Assembly (NCBI RefSeq): GCF_001182785.1
Contig: NZ_CP012099.1
Coordinates: 4,090,501-4,154,500, forward strand
DNA: 64,000 nucleotides
Reading direction: 5' to 3'
DNA from: Bacillus thuringiensis
Lineage (GTDB): Bacteria; Bacillota; Bacilli; Bacillales; Bacillaceae_G
Shown piece after piece: positions 9,484 to 19,217 of this stretch (the first letter of the stretch is position 1; every line of letters begins with the position of its first letter). The translations under genes and the position numbers were made by a program. Below the pieces are notes generated by a model that saw only the letters and a list, made by a program, of their open reading frames with translations, searched no databases and had not been told where the DNA came from.

Positions 9484-10592
9484 ATTGTTACATACCGCTC
9501 CAAATGTAAATGTTGCATATCTTTTGTATGTATAACAACATCAAACGCACTCCCTACTCCTCCATTCAAAATCATAGAACGAACTGCTCGATTTTGTTTT
9601 TGCGTTTCAGAAAAAGGATTTGTATCTTGATGATTCGTAAGCTGTTCTAATATTCCTGCCGCTAACAAAAACTCAGATTGTTTCTTATGCCATACTGCAC
9701 TCATTCCTTGCAGACTAAACATCTCCTTTAGCTCGTCCCAATGAATATGAGTAGTAAGATCCATTTCACCTGGATACGCTAGTGGGTTACGTATTAGATT
9801 ATGCTGATAATAACCTCGTAAACTTCCTTCACGGTGTGCTGGATGCATCCATTCTTCTTTTGTGTATCCGTAATCAACTGTAATACATATACCTTTTTGA
9901 AACCATTTCGCAATTTCTTTTATATACTCCTCCATCACAATTGGTACTTCAAAACGTTGCCCTTCAGCAATATGAATATTATATTTCAATAAATAGCGAC
10001 CAATTCTTTTATCTAACGGCCTACATACTTCTGAAAGTTTTCCTTCCTCTGTATATGTAATACGTACTTCATACAACATACCATTTCTTTTCTCAATTAT
10101 TTCAACAGGAAATGCATCAAACAACTCATTTGAAAAAAGAATTCCCTCGAAAGAATCTCCCATTTCACTATAAGACGTATAGTACGATACATTAGAAAAT
10201 GAGCCAAGGTGCTCCTGCTGTAATTTTCTATGAAAAGGGCTCACTTCAATCATTGAATAGTTTAAATCAATAAAGGTTTTTGGAGATAATTGCTTCCATT
10301 CTTGTAAAACATCATAGGCAAACTTTCCTGTTCCCCCGCCAACCTCACAAATATTCGGAGCAACTTCACCATTTTCAACAAGACGAATAAAAAGTTTAGC
10401 AAAAGTTTTTGCAAAAACAGAGGAAACGTTGCTACTTGTAAAAAAATCCCCTTGTCTTCCAATCTTTTCACGTTCTTTCATATAATATCCATGATCTTCT
10501 GTATATAATACAAGGTTCATATACGTACTATATGAAATTGAATAATCCTTTTCTTTCCCCATCCATTCTCTTAAAATGAGCTCCATTCCCAT
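9480..10592 (-). CDS. Class I SAM-dependent methyltransferase, MidA/NDUFAF7-like (COG1565)
   Basis: 370 residues. Early motifs DHGYYMKEREKIGRQGDFFTS and the SAM-binding ICEVGGGTGKFAYDVL (about residue 82-97) are typical of the COG1565 family, as are LFSNELFDAFPVE and CITVDYGYTKEEW. The best-studied relatives methylate an arginine of a mitochondrial complex I subunit; the bacterial substrate is not established. Start at 10592 with AAGGAG upstream. It lies 9 bases downstream of yqgX and is probably co-transcribed with it. Confidence 0.85.
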   Translation of the reverse strand: MGMELILREWMGKEKDYSISYSTYMNLVLYTEDHGYYMKEREKIGRQGDFFTSSNVSSVFAKTFAKLFIRLVENGEVAPNICEVGGGTGKFAYDVLQEWKQLSPKTFIDLNYSMIEVSPFHRKLQQEHLGSFSNVSYYTSYSEMGDSFEGILFSNELFDAFPVEIIEKRNGMLYEVRITYTEEGKLSEVCRPLDKRIGRYLLKYNIHIAEGQRFEVPIVMEEYIKEIAKWFQKGICITVDYGYTKEEWMHPAHREGSLRGYYQHNLIRNPLAYPGEMDLTTHIHWDELKEMFSLQGMSAVWHKKQSEFLLAAGILEQLTNHQDTNPFSETQKQNRAVRSMILNGGVGSAFDVVIHTKDMQHLHLERYVTI

Positions 10593-10601
10593 AATGACTC
10601 C

Positions 10602-11231
10602 TTATTGTAAAAACGGATTATTTTCTTTTTCAAAACCAATGCTTGTTTCTGGACCATGTCCACATAACACCGCTGTTTCATCTGGTAATACAAATAATTT
10701 CTCTTCAATACTTCCAATTAATTCAGCAAAACTTCCACCAGGTAAATCTGTTCTTCCAATGCTCATTTGGAACAATACATCTCCTGAGAACACAGCATTC
10801 GCCTCTTTACTATAATAAGAAATACTTCCAGGAGAATGTCCTGGCGTCTCAAAAATTTCAAAATTAAATGATCCAATTGTTAATGTACCTTCTGCATCAA
10901 TAATATGATCCGCTGGTTTTGCTGTAATACTGCGGTTCATCATAAAAATTTGAGAGCCGTTTACAGTTGCATCTCCTAACCAATCTGCTTCTTCTTTATG
11001 TACGTATACAGGAATATGAAAAGCGTCTCTTACCGCATCAACAGCACCGATATGATCAAAGTGAGCATGCGTTAATAAAACAGCCAATGGTTTTAATTGT
11101 TCTTCTTGTAAATATGTAACGAGCTTTTCACCTTCGTGACCAGGGTCAAAGATAATGCACTCTTTTTGATCGTTCATTAAAATATAAGCATTTGTTTGTA
11201 ATGGGCCTAACGGCATTTGTATCCATTTCAT
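10602..11231 (-). CDS. yqgX: MBL-fold hydrolase, glyoxalase II-like (YqgX)
   Basis: 209 residues with the metallo-beta-lactamase zinc motif LLTHAHFDHIGAVD and downstream ETPGHSPGSI, FSGDVLF and CGHGPET. The family contains hydroxyacylglutathione hydrolases and related thioester hydrolases; the true substrate in bacilli is uncertain. The open frame extends upstream to 11360, but I chose the ATG at 11231 (MKWIQMPLGPLQTNAY), which has GGAGGAG eight bases before it and matches family N-termini. Divergent from yqgW. Confidence 0.88.
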   Translation of the reverse strand: MKWIQMPLGPLQTNAYILMNDQKECIIFDPGHEGEKLVTYLQEEQLKPLAVLLTHAHFDHIGAVDAVRDAFHIPVYVHKEEADWLGDATVNGSQIFMMNRSITAKPADHIIDAEGTLTIGSFNFEIFETPGHSPGSISYYSKEANAVFSGDVLFQMSIGRTDLPGGSFAELIGSIEEKLFVLPDETAVLCGHGPETSIGFEKENNPFLQ

Positions 11232-11401
11232 ATGAAAATCTCCTCCAGTTATTAAACTTACTTTTAATGATACAACATTTCTTTCTCTTAGGAAAAGAAA
11301 GGATGCTCTCTCGACAATCATTTTTAAAACATGTACAATATAAAAGAGTAAATATTCCAAAAACTCATAATAAGAAATGGGTAGACAGAGGAGGATATTG
11401 C

Positions 11402-11575
11402 ATGGGCCTTGTTATTATTTTTACACTTGTCACTCTGTTAGCTGTATTTGCTACGCTTAGAACACTTCGTGAAAAAAACTTTTTCGCGAGCGGCTTTGCA
11501 ATTGCAACTGTACTCGTTTTCGGATGGTTTACGATCATGACTGTTCTATATAACGGGTATCCACCAACAGCTTAA
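11402..11575 (+). CDS. yqgW: Small membrane protein, DUF2759 (YqgW)
   Basis: 57 residues. Two hydrophobic segments, GLVIIFTLVTLLAVFATL and FAIATVLVFGWFTIMTVLY, are separated by a short charged loop. The ATG at 11402 follows AGAGGAGGATATTG; the longer open frame upstream lies across the yqgX promoter region and is not coding. The position next to yqgX matches B. subtilis. Function unknown. Confidence 0.8.
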   Translation: MGLVIIFTLVTLLAVFATLRTLREKNFFASGFAIATVLVFGWFTIMTVLYNGYPPTA

Positions 11576-11611
11576 TTCGTTTACACTTTATTCTTCATCA
11601 AGATTTCACAC

Positions 11612-11645
11612 AAAAAGAGGAAGGGTTTCCCCTTCCTCTTTTCAT
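11612..11645. terminator. Bidirectional terminator between yqgW and glcK
   Basis: Stem AAGAGGAAGGG / CCCTTCCTCTT with short A and T tracts on the two sides; serves the convergent yqgW (+) and glcK (-). Confidence 0.88.
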
Positions 11646-11655
11646 ATTTCACAAC

Positions 11656-12639
11656 TTATATCATCTTCGCTTCGTATTTGTGCTTTTTTACAAGCCAAGC
11701 TCCTCCGATAACACCTGCATCATTACCAAGTGTTGCAATAGCTAACTTCGTGCTCTTTACAGCACGTGAGAAAGCGTATTGCTCGAAATAGCGTTGAATT
11801 GGTTCTAATAGCGCATCTCCAGCTTTAGACACGCCTCCACCAATAACAATTTTCTCTGGGTTCAACGTACTAGAAAGGTTCGCTACAGCTAATCCTAAAT
11901 AAGAAGCTACTTTTTCTACTACTTCGCCTGCTAATTCATCGCCTTGTCCAAGTGCTTCAAAGACATCTTTTGATGTAATACGTCCTTCTTCAGCTAACAT
12001 AGAACGCAACATGCTCTCTTTATTAGTCTCTTGTATTTTTTGCATAGCAACACGTACAATACCTGTCGCAGATGCTACTGTTTCTAAGCAACCAGACTTC
12101 CCGCAATTACATGGGAAAGCATTTTCTGTAACTACTGTAATATGTCCAATCTCACCGGCAGCACCACTCACGCCGTGTACAATCTCACCATTGGCGATTA
12201 CACCACCACCAACGCCTGTACCAAGTGTCATACAGATTAAATCTTTTGCACCTTCACCAGCACCTTTCCACATTTCACCAAGCGCTGCTAAGTTTGCATC
12301 ATTATCAATAACAACAGGTAATCCTGTTTCTACTTCTAATAAATCTTTTAGCGGATAGTTTTTCCACCCTAAATTAACCGCTTCATAAATCATTCCAGAT
12401 GCCACATGTACAGGACCAGGAGCTCCCATACCAATACCAATTAACTTGCTCTTCAATTCGCCTAATTCTTCTAGCTTTTTATCAATTGCTTTCGCAACAT
12501 CAAGTGTAATATGTTTTCCTTGCTCACCTGTATTCGTAGGGATTTCCCACTTATGTAAAATTTCACCGTATACATTAATAAATGCTAATTTAATCGTTGT
12601 ACCACCAAGGTCAACACCAACTAACCATTTCTCTTCCAT
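11656..12639 (-). CDS. glcK: Glucokinase, ROK family
   Basis: 327 residues. Phosphorylates intracellular glucose with ATP. ATP-binding [15 protein letters not shown] at the N-terminus; catalytic [21 protein letters not shown]; and the ROK zinc-binding cluster in [19 protein letters not shown]. Start at 12639 with AAAGGTAGG upstream. It is 19 bases downstream of yqgQ, matching the yqgQ-glcK arrangement of B. subtilis. Confidence 0.95.
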   Translation of the reverse strand: MEEKWLVGVDLGGTTIKLAFINVYGEILHKWEIPTNTGEQGKHITLDVAKAIDKKLEELGELKSKLIGIGMGAPGPVHVASGMIYEAVNLGWKNYPLKDLLEVETGLPVVIDNDANLAALGEMWKGAGEGAKDLICMTLGTGVGGGVIANGEIVHGVSGAAGEIGHITVVTENAFPCNCGKSGCLETVASATGIVRVAMQKIQETNKESMLRSMLAEEGRITSKDVFEALGQGDELAGEVVEKVASYLGLAVANLSSTLNPEKIVIGGGVSKAGDALLEPIQRYFEQYAFSRAVKSTKLAIATLGNDAGVIGGAWLVKKHKYEAKMI

Positions 12640-12658
12640 GTTGCTTACCTACCTTTAT

Positions 12659-12859
12659 CTAATTCTTATTTAGCTCTTTTTGAATTTCTTGCTTCAATAA
12701 AAATAAAGCTGTTTGATAGTCTTGTGGATCGATTAACTGTGATTGATTTAATTCACGCAATTCATCTTGCATTAATTGTAAATCTGCAATTCGATCTCCC
12801 GTATAAATAATCGTACCAAATTTCTTTAGCAATTGCTGAATATCATAAATAGATACCAT
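12659..12859 (-). CDS. yqgQ: YqgQ family protein (DUF910)
   Basis: 66-residue helical protein of unknown function, beginning MVSIYDIQQLLKKFG. I chose the ATG at 12859 with AGAGGGTGAT just upstream; an in-frame GTG at 12880 is less likely. Sits directly before glcK. In B. subtilis the rhomboid protease gene gluP lies just upstream of yqgQ; no such gene is present here. Confidence 0.85.
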   Translation of the reverse strand: MVSIYDIQQLLKKFGTIIYTGDRIADLQLMQDELRELNQSQLIDPQDYQTALFLLKQEIQKELNKN

Positions 12860-12962
12860 TTCATCACCCTCTATGCTCACTTACTATAAAAAATTATAAT
12901 AAGAAAACGTTCACATATTTTATTATAATCAAGAAGAAAAAGTCTCGTCAATTTTTATTTGT

Positions 12963-13541
12963 CTATACAAGCTCGTTTATAAGCATTGTTCCTTTTTCTG
13001 TAATAATTTTTTCTATATTTTTATCAAATGGCTCTACCGGAATGTGTTTTACCATTTGAAAATCATATGCTAATGATAGCGTTTTCCCTTTATAATGCAC
13101 GAGATAACGATCATAATAGCCCCCGCCGTATCCAATCCGCTCTCCTCGCTCTGTATAAGCTACGCCTGGCACAATTTGAAGATCAATTTCATCCACATTC
13201 ACTTCTTCCGTAAGTCCCGGAATCGGTTCACGTAAGTTCATATACACCGTTTCTAATTGATCAAAATCACTAATTTTCCGGAAGGACATCGTTCTTGTTC
13301 CTTTATTACACTTAGGAACTACAACTTTCTTTCCTTCTTCCCAAGCTTTTTCGATAATAGGATATGTATTCACTTCATTTTCCATTGAGAGAGTAATTCC
13401 AATTGTTTTAGCTTCAACCCACTCTTTTTGCGCATACAACGAAAATGCAATCTGTTCTGATAAAGTTGTATATTGTTCTTCTGATAAAGAATTCATGTGT
13501 TCTATTATTTGTTTACGCAAACGCACTTTCTCTTCTTTCAC
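12963..13541 (-). CDS. yqgN: 5-formyltetrahydrofolate cyclo-ligase
   Basis: 192 residues, family-typical length. Converts 5-formyl-THF to 5,10-methenyl-THF using ATP. The nucleotide/folate-binding signature VPGVAYTERGERIGYGGGYYDRYL is near residues 130-153, and MRVR-type basic residues (EKVRLRKQII) begin the protein. The start is a GTG at 13541 with GGAGGAG upstream. Follows rpmG, as in B. subtilis. Confidence 0.93.
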   Translation of the reverse strand: MKEEKVRLRKQIIEHMNSLSEEQYTTLSEQIAFSLYAQKEWVEAKTIGITLSMENEVNTYPIIEKAWEEGKKVVVPKCNKGTRTMSFRKISDFDQLETVYMNLREPIPGLTEEVNVDEIDLQIVPGVAYTERGERIGYGGGYYDRYLVHYKGKTLSLAYDFQMVKHIPVEPFDKNIEKIITEKGTMLINELV

Positions 13542-13610
13542 ACATTCTCCTCCTTACAGTGACACTTTACTCTATGATGATAGTGTATCACTTTTAACAT
13601 AGGAATCGAA

Positions 13611-13644
13611 TAAAAAAAGAAACAGTAGGAAAATATTCCTACTG
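13611..13644 (-). terminator. Terminator after rpmG
   Basis: Stem CAGTAGGAA / TTCCTACTG with a 4-base loop, followed on the minus strand by a TTTTTTTA tract; ends two bases from the rpmG stop. Confidence 0.9.
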
Positions 13645-13645
13645 C

Positions 13646-13795
13646 TTACTTTGTTTCACGGTGTAACGTAGACTTCTTGTCACGCTTGCAATACTTTTTA
13701 AGCTCGATACGCTCAGCGTTGTTACGTTTATTTTTCTTTGAGATATAGTTACGATCTCCGCATTCTGTACATGCTAGAGTAATATTCACACGCAT
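13646..13795 (-). CDS. rpmG: 50S ribosomal protein L33
   Basis: 49 residues: starts [19 protein letters not shown] and ends STLHRETK. Two CxxC-type pairs (CTEC near residue 9, and a lone C in KKYCKRD near 36) show it is close to the zinc-binding form, but the second pair is incomplete (YCKRD), so zinc binding is doubtful. Ribosome-binding GGAGGG precedes the ATG at 13795. Confidence 0.95.
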   Translation of the reverse strand: MRVNITLACTECGDRNYISKKNKRNNAERIELKKYCKRDKKSTLHRETK

Positions 13796-13864
13796 TCTTA
13801 TTTCCCTCCAGTACTAATAACTTAAATCAGACTATACTATAATACCACTTTTAAAATAAAAATT

Positions 13865-16219
13865 CTACACCTTTTGATATTGTCTAATTTTTTCTATAAG
13901 ATTTTTCATGTTTTCCCTTGCTATTACTGGGTTTCTAGCATGTGAATACACTAAAAATTTTGGTTGTTTTGTGTCAGAAACGATATAAGACCACTCTTTT
14001 TCAGTATATTTGAACTGTACTCCTTCAAATATACCTTCTCCCTTCCTTTCTATATCATCCAATAATTTCCTCATAATTTTCCCTTTTTCATTCCATGAAC
14101 ATACCACTTCATCATAAAGTAAATAGAGCGGAGGTGATTGCTCTACTATGCTGAGAAACGTTTTTCCTTGCAATGCTATTAGCTCAAATAATTTTCCAAT
14201 CCGATATAAAATATCTCGCTTCCACCTTACTTGAAACGACTTTCTTTCATCCTGCGTATAAAACAGAAGATAACATTCTCCTAATTTCAAAGACATTGGG
14301 TAAATATTTCCTGTCGATTCGAGTAAGAAATCTGGAATATCTACCTCTTCCAAATCTGTAACCTGGTAAATATTACTATGTTTATCATATAACTCGAAAT
14401 GATTTCCTTGCTCAGAAAACATAAGAGCCATATTCGCTTTACTTGATTTCATCAAAGCTTTCACATGATCTTTTTGTTCGCTTGCATAAATCCATGTAAC
14501 TGTACAACCAAGTCTTTGTAAAAAGAGCATAAGTAAATGTTGCAACGTATCATTTCTCTTATTAATAAGAAGATGAAACTTCTGCATCTGTATTTTCTCG
14601 ATATCAATATGCCCCAATATAACTTCTATATACTCATTCATAGAAACATGAACCAGCTTATTTCGCCCCATCTCTTTCTCATGCACGTAATAAAACAATT
14701 CGGACATATATACTTGTTCTATCTCTTTTTGCTGCTTATACGTTAACGGCATGCCAGCTTGACCATACAACTTTATAACAATCTCATTCTCATTTTCCAC
14801 TTGAATGAAAACCCCACCTGCACATTGCAAATGATGAACACTATATTGAAAAAGTGACTCGTTCATTTCTTTGCATTCCATCGTATGAATCCCTATACCA
14901 TGAATAGCATGTAAAAATAAATTTTTATAAGAGGTTGTTTCTATATTTTCTTGACTTCCAATTAATATACTTTCTCCTTTTGTAAAAAGAGAGCCATACG
15001 CCATCGCAATCTTCACGATAAACTGGGGAGTAATTTCAACATTCCCTCTTCCTACAATGCGGCTTTTTTGTAACCACCCTGCACTCATTTCACTCTCTTG
15101 AATACCAGCCGCTCCTACTATCGAATGACTATCAATAGCCTTATAAGGCCATAGTTTTCCTTTTTGCTTAATTATCGTACTTCTCCCGATATGACAGTGA
15201 TCCGCTACAATGCTTTTTTGAAACAGTGTAACGTCATCTTCAACTATTGTACGCTCTCCTATTGTCGTTTCTAATAGTTCACAATACTTTCCAATATGGG
15301 CATTTGCAAAAACAATACTTTTTTGAAGATGAGAATAATTTGAAACGATACTATTTTTTCCGATAATAGAATATGGCTCAATTACAGCTCCTGTACCAAT
15401 CTTTGCTCCTTCTCCAATGAAAGAGGGGCCATGAATTTTTGTCCCTTTCCCAATCGTCACCCCTTCTCCCATCCATACCATCGGTAATACTTCCGTATAA
15501 GGAATAGGTACTTGTAACTTTTTCGTTAACAAATCAAATTGTGCTTGTCGATATTGATTAAATGTGCCAATATCTAACCAATAACCTTCTGACAAATATG
15601 CGAATAACACATTTTTGTTTGCCAATAACGGAAACACATCATGACTGAAATCAAAAAATTGTCTAGGCGGTATGTAAGAAAAGATTTCTGGCTCCATAAT
15701 ATATATGCCTGTATTCACAACATTAGATACTACCTCATTCCAGCCCGGCTTTTCTATATATCGTGTAACCTCCTGGTCTTTATTCATTACAACCAATCCA
15801 AATGAGAGTGGATTTTCTACTTCTTTCACAAACATTGTTACCATTCTTTTCTTTTGTTCATGAAACCTAATTCCTTCTGATAATTGAAAGTCAGTTAATG
15901 CATCCCCGCTTATTACAACAAATGTTTCATCTAAAAATTGTTCTGCTTGTTTAATACTCCCTGCTGTACCAAGCGGAGGAGAGTCTTCAAAATAATACAA
16001 GTTAACTCCCCATTTACTACCATCACCAAAATATCGCTTAATCGTCGTACTCATATATTGAACAGTAATTGCAATTTCACGAATACCATGCTGGCGTAAT
16101 AACTCAATATTGTATTCTAAAACTGGTTTTTCTAATAATGGTAACATCGGCTTTGGAGTATTACATGTTAATGGTCTAAGGCGTCTTCCTTTTCCTCCAG
16201 CTAAAATAACCCCCTTCAT
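13865..16219 (-). CDS. Sugar-phosphate nucleotidyltransferase fused to LbH repeats and a degenerate phosphomannomutase-like domain
   Basis: 784 residues. About 1-230 is an intact NTP-transferase domain: LAGGKGRRLRPLT, PKPMLPL, GTAGSI, SGDAL, YIEKPGW, NTGIYIMEP. About 245-370 is a left-handed beta-helix of hexapeptide repeats. About 380-784 resembles alpha-phosphohexomutase, but the TASHNP phosphoserine loop, the DGDGDR metal loop and the RPSGTEP phosphate loop are replaced (for example VSDTKQP near the C-terminus). It probably makes an NDP-sugar, with the tail inactive or regulatory; the sugar is unknown. RBS GGAGG before the ATG at 16219. Confidence 0.85.
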   Translation of the reverse strand: MKGVILAGGKGRRLRPLTCNTPKPMLPLLEKPVLEYNIELLRQHGIREIAITVQYMSTTIKRYFGDGSKWGVNLYYFEDSPPLGTAGSIKQAEQFLDETFVVISGDALTDFQLSEGIRFHEQKKRMVTMFVKEVENPLSFGLVVMNKDQEVTRYIEKPGWNEVVSNVVNTGIYIMEPEIFSYIPPRQFFDFSHDVFPLLANKNVLFAYLSEGYWLDIGTFNQYRQAQFDLLTKKLQVPIPYTEVLPMVWMGEGVTIGKGTKIHGPSFIGEGAKIGTGAVIEPYSIIGKNSIVSNYSHLQKSIVFANAHIGKYCELLETTIGERTIVEDDVTLFQKSIVADHCHIGRSTIIKQKGKLWPYKAIDSHSIVGAAGIQESEMSAGWLQKSRIVGRGNVEITPQFIVKIAMAYGSLFTKGESILIGSQENIETTSYKNLFLHAIHGIGIHTMECKEMNESLFQYSVHHLQCAGGVFIQVENENEIVIKLYGQAGMPLTYKQQKEIEQVYMSELFYYVHEKEMGRNKLVHVSMNEYIEVILGHIDIEKIQMQKFHLLINKRNDTLQHLLMLFLQRLGCTVTWIYASEQKDHVKALMKSSKANMALMFSEQGNHFELYDKHSNIYQVTDLEEVDIPDFLLESTGNIYPMSLKLGECYLLFYTQDERKSFQVRWKRDILYRIGKLFELIALQGKTFLSIVEQSPPLYLLYDEVVCSWNEKGKIMRKLLDDIERKGEGIFEGVQFKYTEKEWSYIVSDTKQPKFLVYSHARNPVIARENMKNLIEKIRQYQKV

Positions 16220-16520
16220 ATACTTCAGCCTCCACTTATATAATGTTCAGTAGCTCCATATACCATATGTATATTCTCTATCCCACATGAACTAGCAGCA
16301 TAAACTTGATTAGTTAAACGAATCCTCATTTAAAAGACCCTATAATTAAATTTCCCACCTATAAAAACGTACGTTTAAAACGACAAGAAAGCGCTTACTA
16401 TTAATTGATAAATAATACTTATTAACGAACAATATATATACTAATTTTCCCATTACATTATGATACATCTTATCATCATAAACTCAAGGAAACAACGAGC
16501 TTTTTTTGTCATGTTTTGAC
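16220..16520. other. Intergenic stretch between nucleotidyltransferase gene and phoU terminator
   Basis: AT-rich, no credible open frame on either strand. It should hold the promoter of the nucleotidyltransferase gene on the minus strand, but I see no clear sigma-A pair. A GAAAGCGCTTACT string near 16387 only loosely resembles a catabolite-response element. Confidence 0.5.
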
Positions 16521-16549
16521 TAAAAAAAGCAGGTGATTTCTCATCACCT
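16521..16549 (-). terminator. Terminator after phoU
   Basis: Stem AGGTGAT / ATCACCT with a 5-base loop and a T7 tract on the minus strand, just past the phoU stop at 16560. Confidence 0.88.
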
Positions 16550-16559
16550 ACTTTCATTC

Positions 16560-17216
16560 CTACTCATTCAATAAATAATGCTTTCCTTTTACTAAATAAA
16601 AGACATTTTCAGCAATATTTGTAATATGGTCTGCTACACGCTCAATATATCTCGCCACAAATGATAATTGTGTAATTTGCGTAATTGCTTCTGGTTGTTC
16701 CGGAACTGAAGATATAAACTCACGAATTGCTTTTCCATATATTTCATCAACGGAATCATCCATTTCAGCAATTTGTTTCGCGAAAGTTAAATTTTCTTGT
16801 TCATATGCTTCTAACGCTAAATGCAACATCTTATTTGCAACCGCAAACATTTCATCCAGGTTGTGCAAACTAACAGCCACTTCTTTTTCCCCAAGACGAA
16901 TTGTAGCCTTTGCAATATTAACAGCATGATCTGCAATACGCTCTAAATCTGTCGCTGTTTTAATTGAAATAAAGATCCTTCTTAAGTCACTTGCTACAGG
17001 TTGCTGCTTCGTAATGAGCATAAGCGCAAGATCGTTTATTTCCTCTTCTAAATTATCCATACGGTAATCACCATCAATGACCTCTAACGCTTTCTCTACA
17101 TCCCTTGTATGCAGACCTTCCATAGCAATCAATAAAGCCGCATTTGCTAATTCGCCAAGCTCAATCACCTTTTGCTGTAACACTTTTAAATCACCTTGAA
17201 ACTGTTCTCTTACCAT
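16560..17216 (-). CDS. phoU: Phosphate uptake regulator PhoU
   Basis: 218 residues made of two three-helix PhoU repeats (about 5-100 and 115-210), with the metal-cluster-type motif DLERIADHAVNIAKA in the first repeat and RYIERVADHITNIAENV in the second. It adjusts PstSCAB activity and signalling to phosphate sufficiency. I chose the ATG at 17216 with GAGGGGGAAG upstream rather than an earlier in-frame ATG. Last gene of the pst cluster, separated from pstB by a structured repeat. Confidence 0.93.
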   Translation of the reverse strand: MVREQFQGDLKVLQQKVIELGELANAALLIAMEGLHTRDVEKALEVIDGDYRMDNLEEEINDLALMLITKQQPVASDLRRIFISIKTATDLERIADHAVNIAKATIRLGEKEVAVSLHNLDEMFAVANKMLHLALEAYEQENLTFAKQIAEMDDSVDEIYGKAIREFISSVPEQPEAITQITQLSFVARYIERVADHITNIAENVFYLVKGKHYLLNE

Positions 17217-17253
17217 TTTTTCTTCCCCCTCAATATTATGTGCCATTATATAC

Positions 17254-17371
17254 AAAGTGAAACTTTAATCACCCCTCATCAATCGGGCTTTTACAGGCCG
17301 CCCGCCCACCTAACTTCTTTGCTTTTGCTGAATTTTGAGGTGGGGTCTTACTGCCCGCAAATAGCGGGATA
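17254..17371. repeat. Structured B. cereus-group-type repeat, copy A
   Basis: About 118 bases between pstB and phoU, similar over nearly its full length to 21239-21361. Shared blocks include GAAACTTTAATCA, AATCGGGCTTTTAC, GCTGAATTTTGAG and TCTTACTGCCCG. Three stems are conserved: CGGGC/GCCCG (17284-17288 with 17300-17304), CCCACCT/AGGTGGG (17305-17311 with 17338-17344) and CCCGC/GCGGG (17354-17358 with 17364-17368). It probably belongs to the bcr family of short repeats; the exact family number is not certain. Confidence 0.8.
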
Positions 17372-17448
17372 AATCTCCTACATAACCTCTTACGCTTGTA
17401 ATAAACCTTAAGATAAAGAGAAGGTATTACTTCCCTATTAAAGTGAGA

Positions 17449-17480
17449 TAAAAATAAGAAATACCCTCTGTTAAGAGGGC
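17449..17480 (-). terminator. Probable terminator after pstB
   Basis: Stem CCCTCT / AGAGGG with a 4-base loop; the minus-strand continuation is T-rich (ATTTCTTATTTTT). It lies 25 bases past the pstB stop and before the repeat and phoU, so phoU may be partly uncoupled from pstSCAB. Confidence 0.6.
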
Positions 17481-17505
17481 ATTTTCTCTTAGCTTTGCAA
17501 CGATA

Positions 17506-18321
17506 TCAACCAAAGCGACCTGTAATATAATCTTCTGTACGCTTATCTGAAGGCGTCGTAAATAATTTGTTTGTATCTGTATACTCCACAACTTCCCCGC
17601 TTAAGAAGAAAGCAGTTTTGTCTGAAATACGCGCTGCTTGTTGCATATTATGCGTTACGATAACAATACTAAAGTCTTTCTTTAACTCTTGAATTAATTC
17701 TTCTACTTTTAATGTTGAAATTGGATCTAGTGCCGATGTTGGCTCATCCATTAAAATAACGTCTGGCTCAATAGCTAAGCAACGTGCGATGCATAGACGC
17801 TGTTGCTGTCCACCAGATAAACCGTATGCATTATCGTGCAAGCGATCTTTTAATTCATCCCAAATTGCTGCTCCGCGTAAACTTTTCTCAACAATTTCAT
17901 CTAATGTCTTTTTATCACGAATACCATGGATTTTTGGACCGTATGCTACATTCTCATAAATAGATTTTGGAAATGGATTTGGCTTTTGGAACACCATTCC
18001 TACGTGCGTTCTTAATTCTTCAACTGGATATGATTTATCAAATATATTGCGTTCTCTATATTCAATTACACCTGTAGTTCGAACGATCGGTACTAACTCT
18101 ACCATGCGATTTAACGTTTTTAAGTACGTTGATTTACCACAGCCACTTGGACCGATAATTGCTGTAACTTCATTCTCATGAATACTTAAATTAATATCTT
18201 TTAAAGCATGGTCTTCCCCATACCATAAATTTAAGTTTTTCGTATCAAATACTACTTTCTTTGGCGCAGTCTCGATTTTCTCTTCGTTTTTCACCTGTAC
18301 ATTTACTACTGTTGCTACCAT
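17506..18321 (-). CDS. pstB: Phosphate ABC transporter ATP-binding protein
   Basis: 271 residues. Walker [10 protein letters not shown], signature [16 protein letters not shown], Walker [14 protein letters not shown] and H-loop [14 protein letters not shown] are all present, with a typical PstB C-terminus ([21 protein letters not shown]). It powers PstCA. I chose the ATG at 18321 ([15 protein letters not shown]) with AGGGGAA upstream; the longer frame to 18378 overlaps pstA. Only one pstB is present, whereas B. subtilis has two. Confidence 0.96.
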   Translation of the reverse strand: MVATVVNVQVKNEEKIETAPKKVVFDTKNLNLWYGEDHALKDINLSIHENEVTAIIGPSGCGKSTYLKTLNRMVELVPIVRTTGVIEYRERNIFDKSYPVEELRTHVGMVFQKPNPFPKSIYENVAYGPKIHGIRDKKTLDEIVEKSLRGAAIWDELKDRLHDNAYGLSGGQQQRLCIARCLAIEPDVILMDEPTSALDPISTLKVEELIQELKKDFSIVIVTHNMQQAARISDKTAFFLSGEVVEYTDTNKLFTTPSDKRTEDYITGRFG

Positions 18322-18349
18322 TTGAATTCCCCTTTCATCCACTTCCAAC

Positions 18350-19216
18350 TTATTTTCGATTTCGTAACCATAAAACAAATATATTGATAAATAGCAACAA
18401 ACCTAACAAAACAATCATCCCAGCTGCTGCTACATACTGAAATTCTTCTTGTGGCCTACTCATCCAATTAAAAATTTGAATTGGTAAAACTGTAAATCTA
18501 TCAAACATACTAAATGGAACATAATTTGCAAACGCAAGTGCCCCAATAACTAATAGTGGTGCTGCTTCTCCAATTGCTCTTGATATCGCTAACGTACAGC
18601 CCGTTATAATCCCCGGGAAAGCATATGGCAATACAATTTGATACATCGTTTGCCACTTCGTAGCACCTAATCCGTAAGAACCCTCTAATAATGCACTTGG
18701 TACTGATCGGATTGCTTCTTGACTCGCCACAACAACTGTTGGTAAGACGAGTAAACTCATCGTCAGTGCTGCTGCAACTATACTCTCTCCTAAATGAAGA
18801 GCATATACAAAAATAGTTAAACCAAGCAATCCAAATACAACGGATGGTACTCCTGCTAACGTTTGATTATTAATCTCTACTATTTTTTTAAATAGAGATT
18901 CCTTCGCATATTGCTCTAAATAAAGGGCTGTTCCAACTCCAAATATAAAAGAAACAGGTATAACAATACTCATAAATAATATTGTCCCTGACAAAGCTGC
19001 AGCAATACCAGCTTCTTTCGGATTACGTGAAGCGAAATTTGTAAAGAAATCTATTGAAAGATAGCTTATACCTTTTTCAACAATTTGAAACAGTAACACA
19101 AACAAAATTACGATTGAAAATAAAATCGCTATATAAAATAACAATTTGTAAATTCGATCTTTTAAAAAGCGTGATGCCATGTTTTTTTGTATTTTTTTAT
19201 GATTCAACATCCGCAT
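18350..19216 (-). CDS. pstA: Phosphate ABC transporter permease PstA
   Basis: 288 residues with about six hydrophobic membrane segments; the EAA-loop ATPase-docking region reads [20 protein letters not shown]. Pairs with PstC to form the phosphate channel. AGGAGG lies ten bases before the ATG at 19216, inside the end of pstC; the genes are one base apart. Confidence 0.94.
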   Translation of the reverse strand: MRMLNHKKIQKNMASRFLKDRIYKLLFYIAILFSIVILFVLLFQIVEKGISYLSIDFFTNFASRNPKEAGIAAALSGTILFMSIVIPVSFIFGVGTALYLEQYAKESLFKKIVEINNQTLAGVPSVVFGLLGLTIFVYALHLGESIVAAALTMSLLVLPTVVVASQEAIRSVPSALLEGSYGLGATKWQTMYQIVLPYAFPGIITGCTLAISRAIGEAAPLLVIGALAFANYVPFSMFDRFTVLPIQIFNWMSRPQEEFQYVAAAGMIVLLGLLLFINIFVLWLRNRK

Positions 19217-19217
19217 A

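Noticed and set aside
11232..11360. Longer yqgX start at 11360
   Set aside because: The extension does not resemble the family and would overlap the divergent yqgW promoter; the ATG at 11231 has GGAGGAG.
16385..16400. Catabolite-response element (GAAAGCGCTTACT)
   Set aside because: Too many mismatches to the cre consensus and no carbon-catabolic gene next to it.
18322..18378. Longer pstB start at 18378
   Set aside because: Overlaps pstA and lacks a ribosome-binding site; the ATG at 18321 has AGGGGAA.
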